Positions 1 through 7,548 are shown, counted from the first letter of the stretch. The stretch: DNA of 26,115 nucleotides from JBCAWW01 sp039024315 (GCA_039024315.1 JBCCQN010000115.1:1-26115); one strand, 5' to 3'. Translations and numbers: made by a program. Notes: generated by a model from the sequence alone, not told the origin.

Positions 1-516
1 CAATCCGGCACTTTATGGGAGTCGATCGATGGCTACTTTGAGCACCTATATGACAATTTTTTTGTTCTTGGCTCAGATGCCAAAGAAAAAGGTGCCGAAA
101 GTGTATTAGGATTTGACACCAAAGATATTGTCCCCTTTAGCGACCGCTATATGGGGACCGAGTGGGCGGTAGAGCTTTACCAAAAAGAGGATATCAAGTT
201 TTTTGAAGAGGCAGATACTGCAATCGACAAAGACCTCACCGAACAAGCTCGCAAAAAGCTCACCAGCAATAACAAGCGTATCGAAGGCAACAAAAAGCTG
301 GAGATTATCTCCGAAAAAAGTGCGATTACTTTCCGGCACATCTGGGTACCAATTTGGATCGTGGTCTTTCCTTACAAAGGCAAACACTTTCAGTTTATCA
401 TCAACGCCCAAACGGGTCGTTTGTATGGCAAACGTCCGCTCTCGACTATTCGCATTATCATTGCCGTGGCTATCGCGACCCTAATCTTATTGCTAATCGC
501 GATCCTTACCCGCTAA
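1..516 (+). CDS. C-terminal part of a zinc-ribbon-family membrane protein (5' end outside window)
   Basis: The reading frame is open from base 1 and ends with TAA at 514-516, so this is the last 171 residues of a longer protein. The visible part has an alpha/beta stretch with the pattern ITFRHIWVPIWIVVFPYKGK, then FIINAQTGRLYGKRPLS, then a single hydrophobic helix in the last 25 residues. This pattern (a 'TFKHxxLPVW...YKGK...NGQTGxxxGxRP' block before a C-terminal helix) matches what I remember of bacterial proteins annotated as TFIIB-type zinc-ribbon or 'PriA-like' zinc-ribbon proteins, whose CxxC pairs lie at the N-terminus. That end is outside the window, so the zinc ribbon cannot be checked. 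Function is unknown. An internal ATG at 151 is not the start, because the frame and the family resemblance continue upstream. The next gene starts one base after this stop, suggesting co-transcription. Confidence 0.6.
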   Translation, partial: QSGTLWESIDGYFEHLYDNFFVLGSDAKEKGAESVLGFDTKDIVPFSDRYMGTEWAVELYQKEDIKFFEEADTAIDKDLTEQARKKLTSNNKRIEGNKKLEIISEKSAITFRHIWVPIWIVVFPYKGKHFQFIINAQTGRLYGKRPLSTIRIIIAVAIATLILLLIAILTR

Positions 517-517
517 G

Positions 518-1723
518 ATGACGACTCAAACCCTTTCGCAAAAACACGCCCGCCGGCTTGCTCTTAAGGCCCAAGCCTTGCTCAAACCCAACCCATTTGG
601 CAAAGGTAAGCAGGCCGTACAAAAGGCTGTCAATCAGCTTAGTTACGTGCAAATTGATACCATCTCGGTGATCGAAAGAGCGCATCTTCACGTTTTGCGA
701 ACACGGGTCTCTAACTTCCAGCCAGAGATGTTGGATCAATTAGTCTCTAAGGATCGCAGCACTTTTGAGTATTGGAGTCATGCAGCTGCTTATCTGCCCA
801 TGGAAGATTATCGCTACAGCCTTCCGCGCAAGCAATCCATCAAAAATGGGGAAAACTCATGGTTTAGACAGCCCCCTAAGGAAATGGCAGAGGTATTGGC
901 ACGTATCCAAGCAGAAGGGCCCTTACGCTCTAAGGATTTTGCGACTAAAGCAAAAAGATCAGGGGAATGGTGGGACTGGAAACCGGCCAAACAGGCCCTT
1001 GAACAATTGTTCCACGAAGGGGAACTCATGATCGCCGAAAGAAAAGGCTTCCAAAAAGTCTATGACCTGCCCGAACGCGTCTTACCTAATTGGGTCGATA
1101 CCAGCTTCCCGACTGAGGATGAGATGGCCCGCCATCTGATTGAGCGCTGCTTGCAAAACCGAGCCTTCGCCAGCTTGAAGGAGATCGGTTATCTACGTAA
1201 GGGCTATCGCAATCTGCTCAAAAAGACGCTAGCAGGTATGGTCGAAGCAGGGGAAATTGAAGCTATCCAAATCGATGGTGCCAGTGATGAGTATTACGCC
1301 TTCCCGGCAACGCTTAGTCGGAGCGTTCCGAGAATCGGCAAAAAAAGAGCTACTCTCTTATCCCCTTTCGACAATATCATCATCCAGCGCAAAAGGCTCG
1401 CAATGCTTTTTGATTATTGGTATCAGATCGAATGCTATGTGCCTGCTCCCAAGCGTAAGTATGGCTACTTTGTTTTGCCCATCCTTTTTGGTGATCAACT
1501 GGTCGGACGCTTAGACCCAAAGGCAGATCGCAATAAACAAATCCTCTATATTCGCAAACTGTGGATAGAGCCTAATTTCGACGACTTTGATACCCTAGCG
1601 CCTTCTTTGGCCCTCTCTCTACTCGAATTAGCAAACTTTAACGGCTGTAAGGAGATCAAAATCGAATGGTCGGAAGTTCCCCACTTGCAAGACTTAGTCG
1701 AAAAAGAATTTCAACAACATTAA
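518..1723 (+). CDS. YcaQ/AlkX-type winged-helix DNA glycosylase (HTH_42 family)
   Basis: This 401-aa protein fits the winged-helix family (PF06224) of E. coli YcaQ/AlkX and Streptomyces AlkZ, enzymes that unhook DNA interstrand crosslinks and bulky alkylated bases. Near the N-terminus is SYVQIDTISVIERAHLHVL, containing the Q-x-D form of the catalytic motif (QID) associated with the YcaQ/AlkX branch; AlkZ has Q-x-Q. The family signature FEYWSHAAAYLPMEDY follows, then the winged-helix modules, and a C-terminal part with LLSPFDNIIIQRKRLAMLFDY, another hallmark. Length is typical. The start at 518 lies one base beyond the preceding stop (TAA-G-ATG), so translation may be coupled. A copy of the GCGTTC hairpin repeat (1322-1340) lies inside the gene without disturbing the protein pattern. 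Family assignment is firm; the exact lesion substrate is inferred. Confidence 0.85.
   Translation: MTTQTLSQKHARRLALKAQALLKPNPFGKGKQAVQKAVNQLSYVQIDTISVIERAHLHVLRTRVSNFQPEMLDQLVSKDRSTFEYWSHAAAYLPMEDYRYSLPRKQSIKNGENSWFRQPPKEMAEVLARIQAEGPLRSKDFATKAKRSGEWWDWKPAKQALEQLFHEGELMIAERKGFQKVYDLPERVLPNWVDTSFPTEDEMARHLIERCLQNRAFASLKEIGYLRKGYRNLLKKTLAGMVEAGEIEAIQIDGASDEYYAFPATLSRSVPRIGKKRATLLSPFDNIIIQRKRLAMLFDYWYQIECYVPAPKRKYGYFVLPILFGDQLVGRLDPKADRNKQILYIRKLWIEPNFDDFDTLAPSLALSLLELANFNGCKEIKIEWSEVPHLQDLVEKEFQQH
1322..1340 (+). repeat. GCGTTC hairpin repeat, coding copy
   Basis: The sequence is AGCGTTCCGAGAATCGGCA. CCGA pairs with TCGG around a GAA loop, next to the fixed GCGTTC. The copy lies within the YcaQ-like gene and reads S-V-P-R-I-G. 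A degenerate copy-like stretch (CCCGGCAACGCT) precedes it at 1304-1315 in opposite orientation. Confidence 0.55.
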
Positions 1724-1765
1724 ACCATTTCGGACCTTAAGAGTCAAAGTCCAAAAGGTCGTTTT

Positions 1766-3079
1766 ATGCGTTTTGTGTTTGTTTTTTCCCTCTTGCTGAG
1801 CAGTCTTTGGAGCATGGCTCAAACGGATCTTTACTATCCCCCTTTACTTACAGAAAATTGGGATACAGTCTCTCCGGCCAGTTTAGCTTGGTGTCCAGAA
1901 AAGGTGGATAGCCTGGTCGATTTTCTCGATCAAAAAAACAGTAAATCCTTTATCGTCCTCCACAAAGGCAAGATCGCCTTGGAGGTTTACTTTGATAACT
2001 ATGAGCGGGACTCGATTTGGTATTGGGCTTCTTCGGGCAAAAGTCTCATGGCCTTTTTGGTGGGGATGGCGCAAGACGAGGGTTTGTTAAATATCGAGGA
2101 TAGTAGCTCTCAATATCTAGGCTCAGGTTGGACAGGTGCTACCGCTGCTCAAGAAGGTGCAATCAAGATTCGCCATCAGTTGAGCATGAATACAGGTTTG
2201 GATGACAATATCGTTGACAAAAATTGTCTTTCCGATTCTTGCCTGCAATACCTCACAGATCCAGAGGCGCGCTGGGCTTATTACAATGCCCCCTATCGAC
2301 TTTTGCTAGATGTAGTTGCCAATGCTTCCGGTCAAAGCATCAATGCCTATACCCAGCAACGCATGCTTCAAAGAATAGGCATGAGAGGCTTTTGGTTGAA
2401 TTATGTGCGTTATGGACGGGCAAGAGACATGGCGCGCTTCGGATTGTTAATGCTAGGAGAAGGTGTATGGGACGGGGACACTCTATTGCATGACAGCAAT
2501 TACTTTCAAGCCATGATCACCTCTTCCCAAAACCTAAATTCCTCTTACGGATACCTCTGGTGGCTCAATGGACAAGGCAGTCATATGTTGCCGACGGTAC
2601 AGTTTCAGTTCCAGTCGGATTTGATACCGGCTGCGCCGAACGATTGCTATGCGGCCCTTGGCAAAAACGATCAAAAAATCTATGTAGTACCCAGCATGGA
2701 GCTTGTCGTCGTTAGGCAAGGCAATGCTTCTGGAGATAGTCAATTAGCAGTTTCCTCCTTTGACAATCAGCTCTGGGAGAAGCTCAACGATCTTTTCTGC
2801 AGTGGCAGTACGAATAATGACGACTCATTCGCAAAAAGCGAATTGAGCATTTTTCCTAATCCAGCGAGTGAGGTTCTTTCCATTGCATGGGAACGCTCAG
2901 TCGTGACTCCGAGTTCGATAAGGATTTTTGATATGCAGGGACGTCAGCTAGCAGAGATAAGCGTTCCCAGAGGGCACAACCAAATCCAAGTCCCGCTCAA
3001 GGAGCTAAGTACAGGTCTCTATCTCTTGCGATGGGAGCAGGATGGACAAGTGGTGAGTGAGAAGTTCTGGAAGGATTAG
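1766..3079 (+). CDS. Secreted serine hydrolase (beta-lactamase/PBP4*-like) with type A T9SS sorting domain
   Basis: This 437-aa protein begins with a Sec signal peptide (about residues 1-19, ending SMAQ). The body fits the class C beta-lactamase-like serine hydrolase family (PF00144): the SxxK motif is S89-S-G-K92 and the Y-x-N motif is Y172-Y-N174. The usual third triad is not obvious; the region LGKNDQKIYVVPSMELVVV occupies its place. The last roughly 80 residues are a type A T9SS sorting domain, with SIFPNPASEVLSI at its start and LSTGLYLLRW near the end. The product is therefore expected outside the cell or on its surface, acting on an amide or ester substrate that cannot be named from sequence. 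The start is 42 bp after the glycosylase stop, so it may be co-transcribed with it. Two GCGTTC hairpins lie in the sorting-domain part. The stop overlaps by four bases the original end of the convergent toxin gene. Confidence 0.85.
   Translation: MRFVFVFSLLLSSLWSMAQTDLYYPPLLTENWDTVSPASLAWCPEKVDSLVDFLDQKNSKSFIVLHKGKIALEVYFDNYERDSIWYWASSGKSLMAFLVGMAQDEGLLNIEDSSSQYLGSGWTGATAAQEGAIKIRHQLSMNTGLDDNIVDKNCLSDSCLQYLTDPEARWAYYNAPYRLLLDVVANASGQSINAYTQQRMLQRIGMRGFWLNYVRYGRARDMARFGLLMLGEGVWDGDTLLHDSNYFQAMITSSQNLNSSYGYLWWLNGQGSHMLPTVQFQFQSDLIPAAPNDCYAALGKNDQKIYVVPSMELVVVRQGNASGDSQLAVSSFDNQLWEKLNDLFCSGSTNNDDSFAKSELSIFPNPASEVLSIAWERSVVTPSSIRIFDMQGRQLAEISVPRGHNQIQVPLKELSTGLYLLRWEQDGQVVSEKFWKD
2877..2897 (-). 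repeat. GCGTTC hairpin repeat, coding copy
   Basis: On the plus strand the arms are TTTCCAT-TGC-ATGGGAA, followed by CGCT. This is a seven-pair stem (one G-T pair) around a three-base loop, with the fixed GAACGCT edge. It lies within the serine hydrolase sorting-domain region, and its stem bases differ from all other copies while still pairing. Confidence 0.6.
2960..2976 (+). repeat. GCGTTC hairpin repeat, coding copy
   Basis: AGCGTTCCC-AGA-GGG-CA: three C-G pairs around an AGA loop next to the fixed GCGTTC. The stem is short, so this is a weaker copy. It is read as S-V-P-R-G in the serine hydrolase sorting domain. Confidence 0.4.
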
Positions 3080-3366
3080 CGGGGCCAATTTTTTGAATCT
3101 GCTTTCTGGGATATGATAGCAATAATCAAGACATCCTACTCTACTAATTTGTAGAATACGTTGAAGCGGCTCTTGTTCAAAGAAGCCTTTCTGATTGAAT
3201 TATGGTATCGTTGAAAAATCCTTGGGTTGGATTCTAATAAATCTAGCAGGCTATCGAATTCATTTAGGAAGCGCTCTAAATTGGGGGAATTTATACTTTC
3301 TAGATATTCTTGGGCCTCCACCAAGTCATCGACTGCCTGATCAGAAAGCTGAATCGAATAGGTCAT
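3076..3366 (-). pseudogene. RelE/ParE-type toxin interrupted by an in-frame amber stop
   Basis: The frame starts with ATG at 3366, overlapping the antitoxin stop by ATGA, and reads a RelE/ParE-superfamily protein (MTYSIQLSDQAVDDLVEAQ..., later RKASLNKSRFNVFYKLVE). It stops at TAG (3136-3138) after 76 residues, before the final beta strands. Reading on in the same frame gives DVLIIAIISQKADSKNWPR and then TAA at 3076-3078. This is the usual C-terminus of the family (strand, then Q-K-x-D-x-x-x-W). The undamaged protein would be 96 residues, the normal length, and its end would abut the convergent hydrolase gene. The truncated form is probably not an active ribosome-dependent nuclease or gyrase poison, since C-terminal residues are generally needed. 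A sequencing error or a strain-specific mutation are both possible. Confidence 0.8.
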
Positions 3367-3605
3367 GCAGATTTTCTAGCCTGAATTCGTTTTTCGACCT
3401 CTTCCTTAAAGCTTTGACGATCAAATCGTTTTGCTTCAGGCTCTTCTGCTAATTGTTCTCTCTCGGTCAATAAATTCTGCAACCATGTATCAACTTCAGC
3501 AGGAGCTTCCTCCTCTGCCATCTGAAGGTTCGCAGCCACTAAGGCAATGATACGAAGTTGCTCATCGCGAGGGAGTAACAATATTTGCTTTAATAACTCA
3601 GCCAT
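3363..3605 (-). CDS. Antitoxin of a RelE/ParE-type type II toxin-antitoxin pair
   Basis: This 80-aa, acidic, highly charged protein precedes and overlaps the toxin by the four bases ATGA, the standard arrangement of antitoxin first. The N-terminal 25 residues (MAELLKQILLLPRDEQLRII) form a helix-rich segment like that of the 'addiction module' or unstable antitoxins (PF09720-like). The glutamate/arginine-rich remainder (EEEAPAEVDTW... to EEVEKRIQARKSA) would be the toxin-wrapping tail. Its likely role is neutralising the toxin and repressing its own promoter. With the toxin truncated it may be a leftover. It lies 33 bp downstream of the epimerase stop on the same strand, so it could also be read from that transcript. 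Family assignment is by pattern and context. Confidence 0.7.
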   Translation of the reverse strand: MAELLKQILLLPRDEQLRIIALVAANLQMAEEEAPAEVDTWLQNLLTEREQLAEEPEAKRFDRQSFKEEVEKRIQARKSA

Positions 3606-3638
3606 AACCTAATATACGAAAATTTGACCGCTGAGATA

Positions 3639-4742
3639 TTAACCCAACTCCTGCTTTAGCACCTCAACAATACGATCTGTAGCTTTGCCATCCCACTTAG
3701 GAGGAATCTGACCATCTTTAAAGGCACCGCTGCGAATACGTTGGATTTGCTCTTCAAGCAAGGCGACATCAAAGACGGCGAGTTCATTGGTACCTAAGGT
3801 GATCGTACTCGGACGCTCGGTGCTATCACGCAATGTCAAGCATGGCACTTGACGAAAAGTCGTCTCTTCTTGTATACCACCGCTATCTGTTAGCACAAAT
3901 TCGCAATGCGCAATCAAGTGCTGAAAAGCGAGATAATCCATCGGAGGGCCTAATACGAGATTATCAATGGCCGTCAAATCCTCCCAAAGGCCATGCGTCT
4001 CCAAGCGGTGCTTAGTACGAGGATGAATCGGAAAGACTAAGGTAGTCTCCTGACAAATAAAGCGAATCACCTGCAGCATTTTTTCAAGCCCTGGGCGATT
4101 GTCCACATTAGCCGGGCGGTGCATGGTCATCAAGACAAAAGACTTATCCTCCACCCCTAGCTCCTTGCGGATAGGTGAAGCTTGGATGGCATCATCAAAT
4201 GCGACTAAGGTGTCGATCATCGTATTGCCGACGAAGTAGAGTTGGTCCTCACTTTTGCCTTCAGCGATGAGATTGTCCCAACCTGACTGCTCGGTTACGA
4301 AAAACATCTCCGTGATTTGATCGGTCAAGATGCGATTGATCTCTTCCGGCATCCCTCGGTCAAGGCTACGCAAACCACTTTCGAGATGAGCGATTTTGAC
4401 CCCATGCTTATTGGCCGCCAAAGCCGCGGCGAAGGTAGAATTAACATCTCCAACCACCACGATGAGGTCGGGCGTCCAATCCTTGATCACACCAGAAAGC
4501 GCAATAATTATTTCCCCCATCTGTTCGGCCGGGGTGCCATTGGAGATTCCCAAATAGTAGTCTGGTTCTCGCAGTTTGAGCTGATCAAAAAACACTTTCG
4601 ACATATTTTGATCATAGTGCTGCCCAGTATGCAAAAGGCGGTACTCAAAGTCTTCTGGATAACGGTTGAATACCTTATCAAACTGCGTAACTTTGATGAA
4701 ATTGGGTCGAGTTCCGACTACGATGAGAATCTTTTGCTTCAT
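3639..4742 (-). CDS. wecB: UDP-N-acetylglucosamine 2-epimerase (non-hydrolysing, WecB family)
   Basis: Starting at ATG 4742 this is a 367-residue protein of normal length beginning MKQKILIVVGTRPNFIKV, the nucleotide-binding opening of the family. Further motifs are HLESGLRSLDRGMPEEINR (the two catalytic glutamates), MHRPANVD (the histidine region), TDSGGIQEE and LRDSTERP (UDP binding). The enzyme interconverts UDP-GlcNAc and UDP-ManNAc in the cytoplasm for surface polysaccharides. The MHRPANVD form differs from the HRREN of classical enterobacterial WecB, so a related sugar substrate (for example a 2,3-diacetamido uronate) cannot be excluded. An upstream in-frame ATG at 4820 would run into the divergent glycosyltransferase gene and add 26 residues before the conserved start, so 4742 is preferred. 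The divergent neighbour supports a glycan role. Confidence 0.9.
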   Translation of the reverse strand: MKQKILIVVGTRPNFIKVTQFDKVFNRYPEDFEYRLLHTGQHYDQNMSKVFFDQLKLREPDYYLGISNGTPAEQMGEIIIALSGVIKDWTPDLIVVVGDVNSTFAAALAANKHGVKIAHLESGLRSLDRGMPEEINRILTDQITEMFFVTEQSGWDNLIAEGKSEDQLYFVGNTMIDTLVAFDDAIQASPIRKELGVEDKSFVLMTMHRPANVDNRPGLEKMLQVIRFICQETTLVFPIHPRTKHRLETHGLWEDLTAIDNLVLGPPMDYLAFQHLIAHCEFVLTDSGGIQEETTFRQVPCLTLRDSTERPSTITLGTNELAVFDVALLEEQIQRIRSGAFKDGQIPPKWDGKATDRIVEVLKQELG

Positions 4743-4800
4743 GTGCGGCAATTTCGGGAAAAACTTTGCATCTGAAGCATGAATTTCAAAATTTCCCGAC
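4743..4800. promoter_or_regulatory. Divergent intergenic region with an 8-bp inverted repeat
   Basis: The 58 bp between the epimerase and glycosyltransferase starts hold TCGGGAAA (4754-4761) and its exact reverse complement TTTCCCGA (4792-4799), 30 bp apart. Each gene therefore has TTTCCCGA shortly before its start codon: one base before on the plus strand and eleven bases before on the minus strand. This symmetric placement suggests a shared regulatory or post-initiation signal, but it could be chance. No consensus Bacteroidota -7 element is clear. Confidence 0.35.
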
Positions 4801-6099
4801 ATGAAAAAAGTTCTGGTCATTTGCTACTATTGGCCCCCTAGTGGAGGTGCTGGGGTACAACGTGTACTCAAAACTTGCAAATACTTACGCGACTACGGCT
4901 GGGAGCCGATTGTATATACAGCCAAAGATGCCGCCTATCCAATCTTGGATGAGACACTGGAGGAAGATGTGATTGAAGGTCAAGTAGTATTGCGAGGGCC
5001 CATTTGGGAGCCCTATGAATTGTACAAACGTTTCACTGGCCAGAGCAAAAAAGGACGTGTTTATTCAGGCTTCCTTTCAGAAGACAAGAAACCTTCCCTC
5101 ACCCAACGATTGGCGGTCTGGATCAGAGGAAATTTTTTCATCCCAGATGCCCGTAAATATTGGATCAAACCTTCGATCAAGTTTATCGGAGACTGGCTCA
5201 AGGATAATCATGTGGATGCCGTCTTTTCAACTGGACCACCACATTCGGTGCATTTGATTGCTCAAGGGGTAAAGCGTAAACACAAGATCCCTTGGATAGC
5301 TGACTTTAGAGACCCTTGGACCAATATTGATTTTTACGATCAATTGATGCTCTCCAAATGGGCAGATCGCAAACACCATCGATTAGAGAAGTCCGTAGTA
5401 GATGAGTGCGACAAACTCGTCACGGTTAGTTGGACTTGGGCAGATGAGTTTAGTGATATGGGTAAGGAGGATGTCCGATTGGTTACCAATGGTTTTGATC
5501 ATGCCGATTTTGAAGGCATCTCCGGTGAGCCAGGAGCAGCATTTTCCTTTAATCATATTGGCTATCTCAATACAGACCGCAACCCAGCTCTTTTGTGGAA
5601 AGCCTTCGGCGAACTCTGCCAGGAGGTCCCAGGACTGAAGGAGGATCTCAAACTCCGTTTTATCGGCAAAACCGATCAGGTACTTTTTCAGCACCTTGAG
5701 CAAAACGGCCTCATGGATGTGGTAGAGCGAGTGGATTATATCCCTCATTCAGAAGTGCTACCTACACTGCTAAAATCTCAAGTACTTCTCCTCCTTCTCA
5801 ACAATACCCCCAATGTCATGGGTGTGATTCCAGGCAAAATCTATGAGTACCTAGCCGCAAAGCGCCCGGTGCTCGCTATCGGACCCGAGGAAGGAGATTC
5901 TGCCCGCATCCTTACGGAAACGGGAGCCGGAATCGTCTGTAATTTTGAGGACTTTGAGAAAATGAAGCGGGAAATTTTCAAACTCTATCGCGCTTACAAG
6001 AAAGGTACCCTTGGCGTAGAAGAAGCAGACATCGAGCGTTTTACTCGCAAATACAATGCGGGGCTGATCGGGGGGATCTTAGATGAGATTACGGCTTAG
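4801..6099 (+). CDS. GT4-family glycosyltransferase
   Basis: This 432-aa protein has a GT-B fold of the GT4 type. The N-terminal motif VICYYWPPSGGAGVQRVLK is the donor/acceptor loop opening typical of this group, and WIADFRDPW is the following family motif. The C-terminal domain has VMGVIPGKIYEYLAAKRPVL, carrying the E-x(7)-E-type nucleotide-sugar site around the IYEYLA helix. It transfers a sugar from a nucleotide donor during polysaccharide or glycolipid assembly at the cytoplasmic side of the inner membrane; donor and acceptor cannot be deduced. It is divergent from the UDP-GlcNAc 2-epimerase across 58 bp, suggesting that both feed the same glycan. The start at 4801 directly precedes the conserved KKVLVICYYW. 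Confidence 0.88.
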   Translation: MKKVLVICYYWPPSGGAGVQRVLKTCKYLRDYGWEPIVYTAKDAAYPILDETLEEDVIEGQVVLRGPIWEPYELYKRFTGQSKKGRVYSGFLSEDKKPSLTQRLAVWIRGNFFIPDARKYWIKPSIKFIGDWLKDNHVDAVFSTGPPHSVHLIAQGVKRKHKIPWIADFRDPWTNIDFYDQLMLSKWADRKHHRLEKSVVDECDKLVTVSWTWADEFSDMGKEDVRLVTNGFDHADFEGISGEPGAAFSFNHIGYLNTDRNPALLWKAFGELCQEVPGLKEDLKLRFIGKTDQVLFQHLEQNGLMDVVERVDYIPHSEVLPTLLKSQVLLLLLNNTPNVMGVIPGKIYEYLAAKRPVLAIGPEEGDSARILTETGAGIVCNFEDFEKMKREIFKLYRAYKKGTLGVEEADIERFTRKYNAGLIGGILDEITA

Positions 6100-6124
6100 G
6101 ATAGCGGCCGGGATTAGTTTTTTT

Positions 6125-6149
6125 ATTACCGCTGCGCGGAACGCTTATC
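6125..6149 (-). repeat. GCGTTC hairpin repeat, intergenic copy (identical to 16903-16927)
   Basis: The core CCGCTGCGCGGAACGCT (6129-6145) is CCGC/GCGG around a TGC loop (GCA on the other strand) with the fixed edge GAACGCT. The 25 bases 6125-6149 are identical to 16903-16927. It lies between the convergent glycosyltransferase and M23 peptidase genes, just after a run of seven T. Confidence 0.75.
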
Positions 6150-6164
6150 TCGAAAAACCAAAGC

Positions 6165-6182
6165 GTCGCAAAATTTTGCGAC
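6165..6182. repeat. Perfect 18-bp palindrome between convergent genes
   Basis: GTCGCAAAATTTTGCGAC is its own reverse complement (9-bp arms, no spacer). It lies in the 107-bp gap between the convergent glycosyltransferase and M23 peptidase genes, 20 bp from a GCGTTC hairpin. It could be a protein-binding site or part of a bidirectional transcription stop; no T-run follows directly. Only one copy is seen in this window. Confidence 0.6.
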
Positions 6183-6206
6183 CCTACAGATTGGGAAATT
6201 GCCCCT

Positions 6207-6806
6207 TTATCTTTTGGGTCGATGGCCATTAATATAAGCCGTTGGGTCAAGATACCCCTCTGTATTTTGACTGTAGCCACCTCCCAGTGGAAGTCCCACT
6301 TCAGAACGAATCTCCAGATGCAAATGAGCCCAGTAGGCTCCATCAGCATTACCGATCGTACCGATTTGATCCCCGCGTTCGACGAAGTCGCCCACCCCTA
6401 ACAACATACTATCTAAATGGGCATAAAGAGACTCCACTTTTGGCCCAGCACTATCCAATTGATGCACTATCCGCAGCACCTTGCCCCAGCCGCCACCAAA
6501 ATCCTCTGCTTCTACCACCAAACCATGCGCAACACTATAAACCGGATCACCTAAGTCCGTATTACCGCCCCCGACTCCATTCCAATCATCACCGAGGTGC
6601 AGATTTCGTCCAAATGGCTGTGCATTGTAGTACTTCCTCGCGTTGGGCGGCCCCACTGGAAAATCAAAGCCGTCTGCTAGCGGAATTGGCGTTTCTTCCT
6701 GGGGCATGATGGAGAGGGTGTCTCTCCCTATTTCTTTACTTGCTTGAGACTGAGCGTTCCCACAGGCGAATAAAAAAAGACAGAGATACAGATAGATTGG
6801 GTGCAT
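6207..6806 (-). CDS. M23-family (LytM) metallopeptidase lipoprotein
   Basis: This 199-aa protein begins with a short lipoprotein signal peptide: MHPIYLYLCLFLFACGN has a lipobox LFAC with the lipidated cysteine at 15. The rest is one M23 domain. The HxxxD zinc motif is in NLHLGDDWNG, the middle strand has SLYAHLDSM, and the HxH motif is in WAHLHLEIR. All zinc ligands expected for an active enzyme are therefore present. It should cleave peptidoglycan peptide cross-links from a membrane anchor in the periplasm. A copy of the GCGTTC hairpin lies inside the gene (6374-6392). It is about 67 bp from the start-proximal end of the next minus-strand gene cluster, so it may be transcribed behind it. Confidence 0.88.
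   Translation of the reverse strand: MHPIYLYLCLFLFACGNAQSQASKEIGRDTLSIMPQEETPIPLADGFDFPVGPPNARKYYNAQPFGRNLHLGDDWNGVGGGNTDLGDPVYSVAHGLVVEAEDFGGGWGKVLRIVHQLDSAGPKVESLYAHLDSMLLGVGDFVERGDQIGTIGNADGAYWAHLHLEIRSEVGLPLGGGYSQNTEGYLDPTAYINGHRPKR
6374..6392 (+). repeat. GCGTTC hairpin repeat, coding copy
   Basis: CGCGTTCGAC-GAA-GTCG: GAC pairs with GTC, plus one C-G pair, around the GAA loop. It lies on the strand opposite to the M23 peptidase gene, where it encodes GDFVER. Confidence 0.5.
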
Positions 6807-6873
6807 GAAAATTGAAAAGTAAACTTCTACCTAATCCTTGAGAGTAGGCGTCTAATTATACTAACGCTGATCT

Positions 6874-7548
6874 CTAAAAAAGTAACACTCCTATGCCTGC
6901 GTTGAGATTGACCGCAAAGATGCCGCGCAGTCTACGAATAGCGATCTGATTGAGATAGGGAATTGGATCTGGCATACGGCGAGCATTTTCCCCAGTGAGA
7001 TTAAGTACAAAGGCAGTTTGGATACCGATGTGATAGGTAAAATGCTCCCCCAACATGCGTCGGGTACCAAGAGTAAATGAAGCGGCTAAATCCCGCACTC
7101 TTTGGTCTTCTACAGGAACAGGAAATTCTTCTCGAGGATCATAGATGCGATAAGAGAGATATTGTAATTCCCATTTTTGGTAGGGGCCAAGGGGAGCCAG
7201 ATTACCTCGGCGAAGGAAGCGATAATTTTTGAGTTGAATTCCTAAGGTGTGTCCGTTAAGGTCTAGAAAACCTGTTTGTCCTTGATAGAGGAAGTTTTGG
7301 CGAGATTGTAAGACAGATGCGTTCGCGCCCAGCGAAATCCGACGGCTAAGCACTCGATCTACCTCTAGACCGATTCGCCAATTGAGTTCAAGCTTGCCCT
7401 CGGGCTGGAAAACCCAATCTGCCAAGGCAGGCGAAAGGTTGACATCTAAATGAATTGGCCATAATCGGCCTTCATAACCCGGAACTTGGGCCATGAGCGT
7501 TTGGCTAGCCCCCAAAATAATAAAGATGATGCGATGCAGGATTGGCAT
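6874..7548 (-). CDS. Predicted outer-membrane beta-barrel protein, function unknown
   Basis: This 224-aa protein has a signal peptide (MPILHRIIFIILGASQTLMAQ, cleavage about residue 21). The remainder alternates short amphipathic stretches such as RISLGANASVLQ and AVNLNAGIGVLLF, and ends in a hydrophobic strand. This is compatible with a small outer-membrane barrel. I do not recognise a named family. The ATG shares one base with the stop of the 80-aa gene upstream (TAATG), so its translation is probably coupled, and it is the last gene of the DUF4178 unit. A hairpin-repeat-like element (7318-7336) lies inside it. Confidence 0.65.
   Translation of the reverse strand: MPILHRIIFIILGASQTLMAQVPGYEGRLWPIHLDVNLSPALADWVFQPEGKLELNWRIGLEVDRVLSRRISLGANASVLQSRQNFLYQGQTGFLDLNGHTLGIQLKNYRFLRRGNLAPLGPYQKWELQYLSYRIYDPREEFPVPVEDQRVRDLAASFTLGTRRMLGEHFTYHIGIQTAFVLNLTGENARRMPDPIPYLNQIAIRRLRGIFAVNLNAGIGVLLF
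7318..7336 (+). repeat. GCGTTC hairpin repeat, coding copy with longer loop
   Basis: GCGTTCGC-GCCCA-GCGAA: TTCGC pairs perfectly with GCGAA (five pairs) around a five-base loop, next to the fixed GCGTTC. It lies inside the outer-membrane protein gene. Confidence 0.45.

Noticed and set aside
1733..1764. Terminator GACCTT...AAGGTC followed by GTTTT before the serine hydrolase
   Set aside because: A six-pair stem with a 16-base loop and only four T residues, directly before the next start codon, is too weak.
4743..4820. Longer N-terminus of the UDP-GlcNAc 2-epimerase from an ATG at 4820
   Set aside because: It would add 26 residues before the conserved opening KQKILIVVGTRPN and overlap the divergent glycosyltransferase gene; 4742 gives the normal family length.
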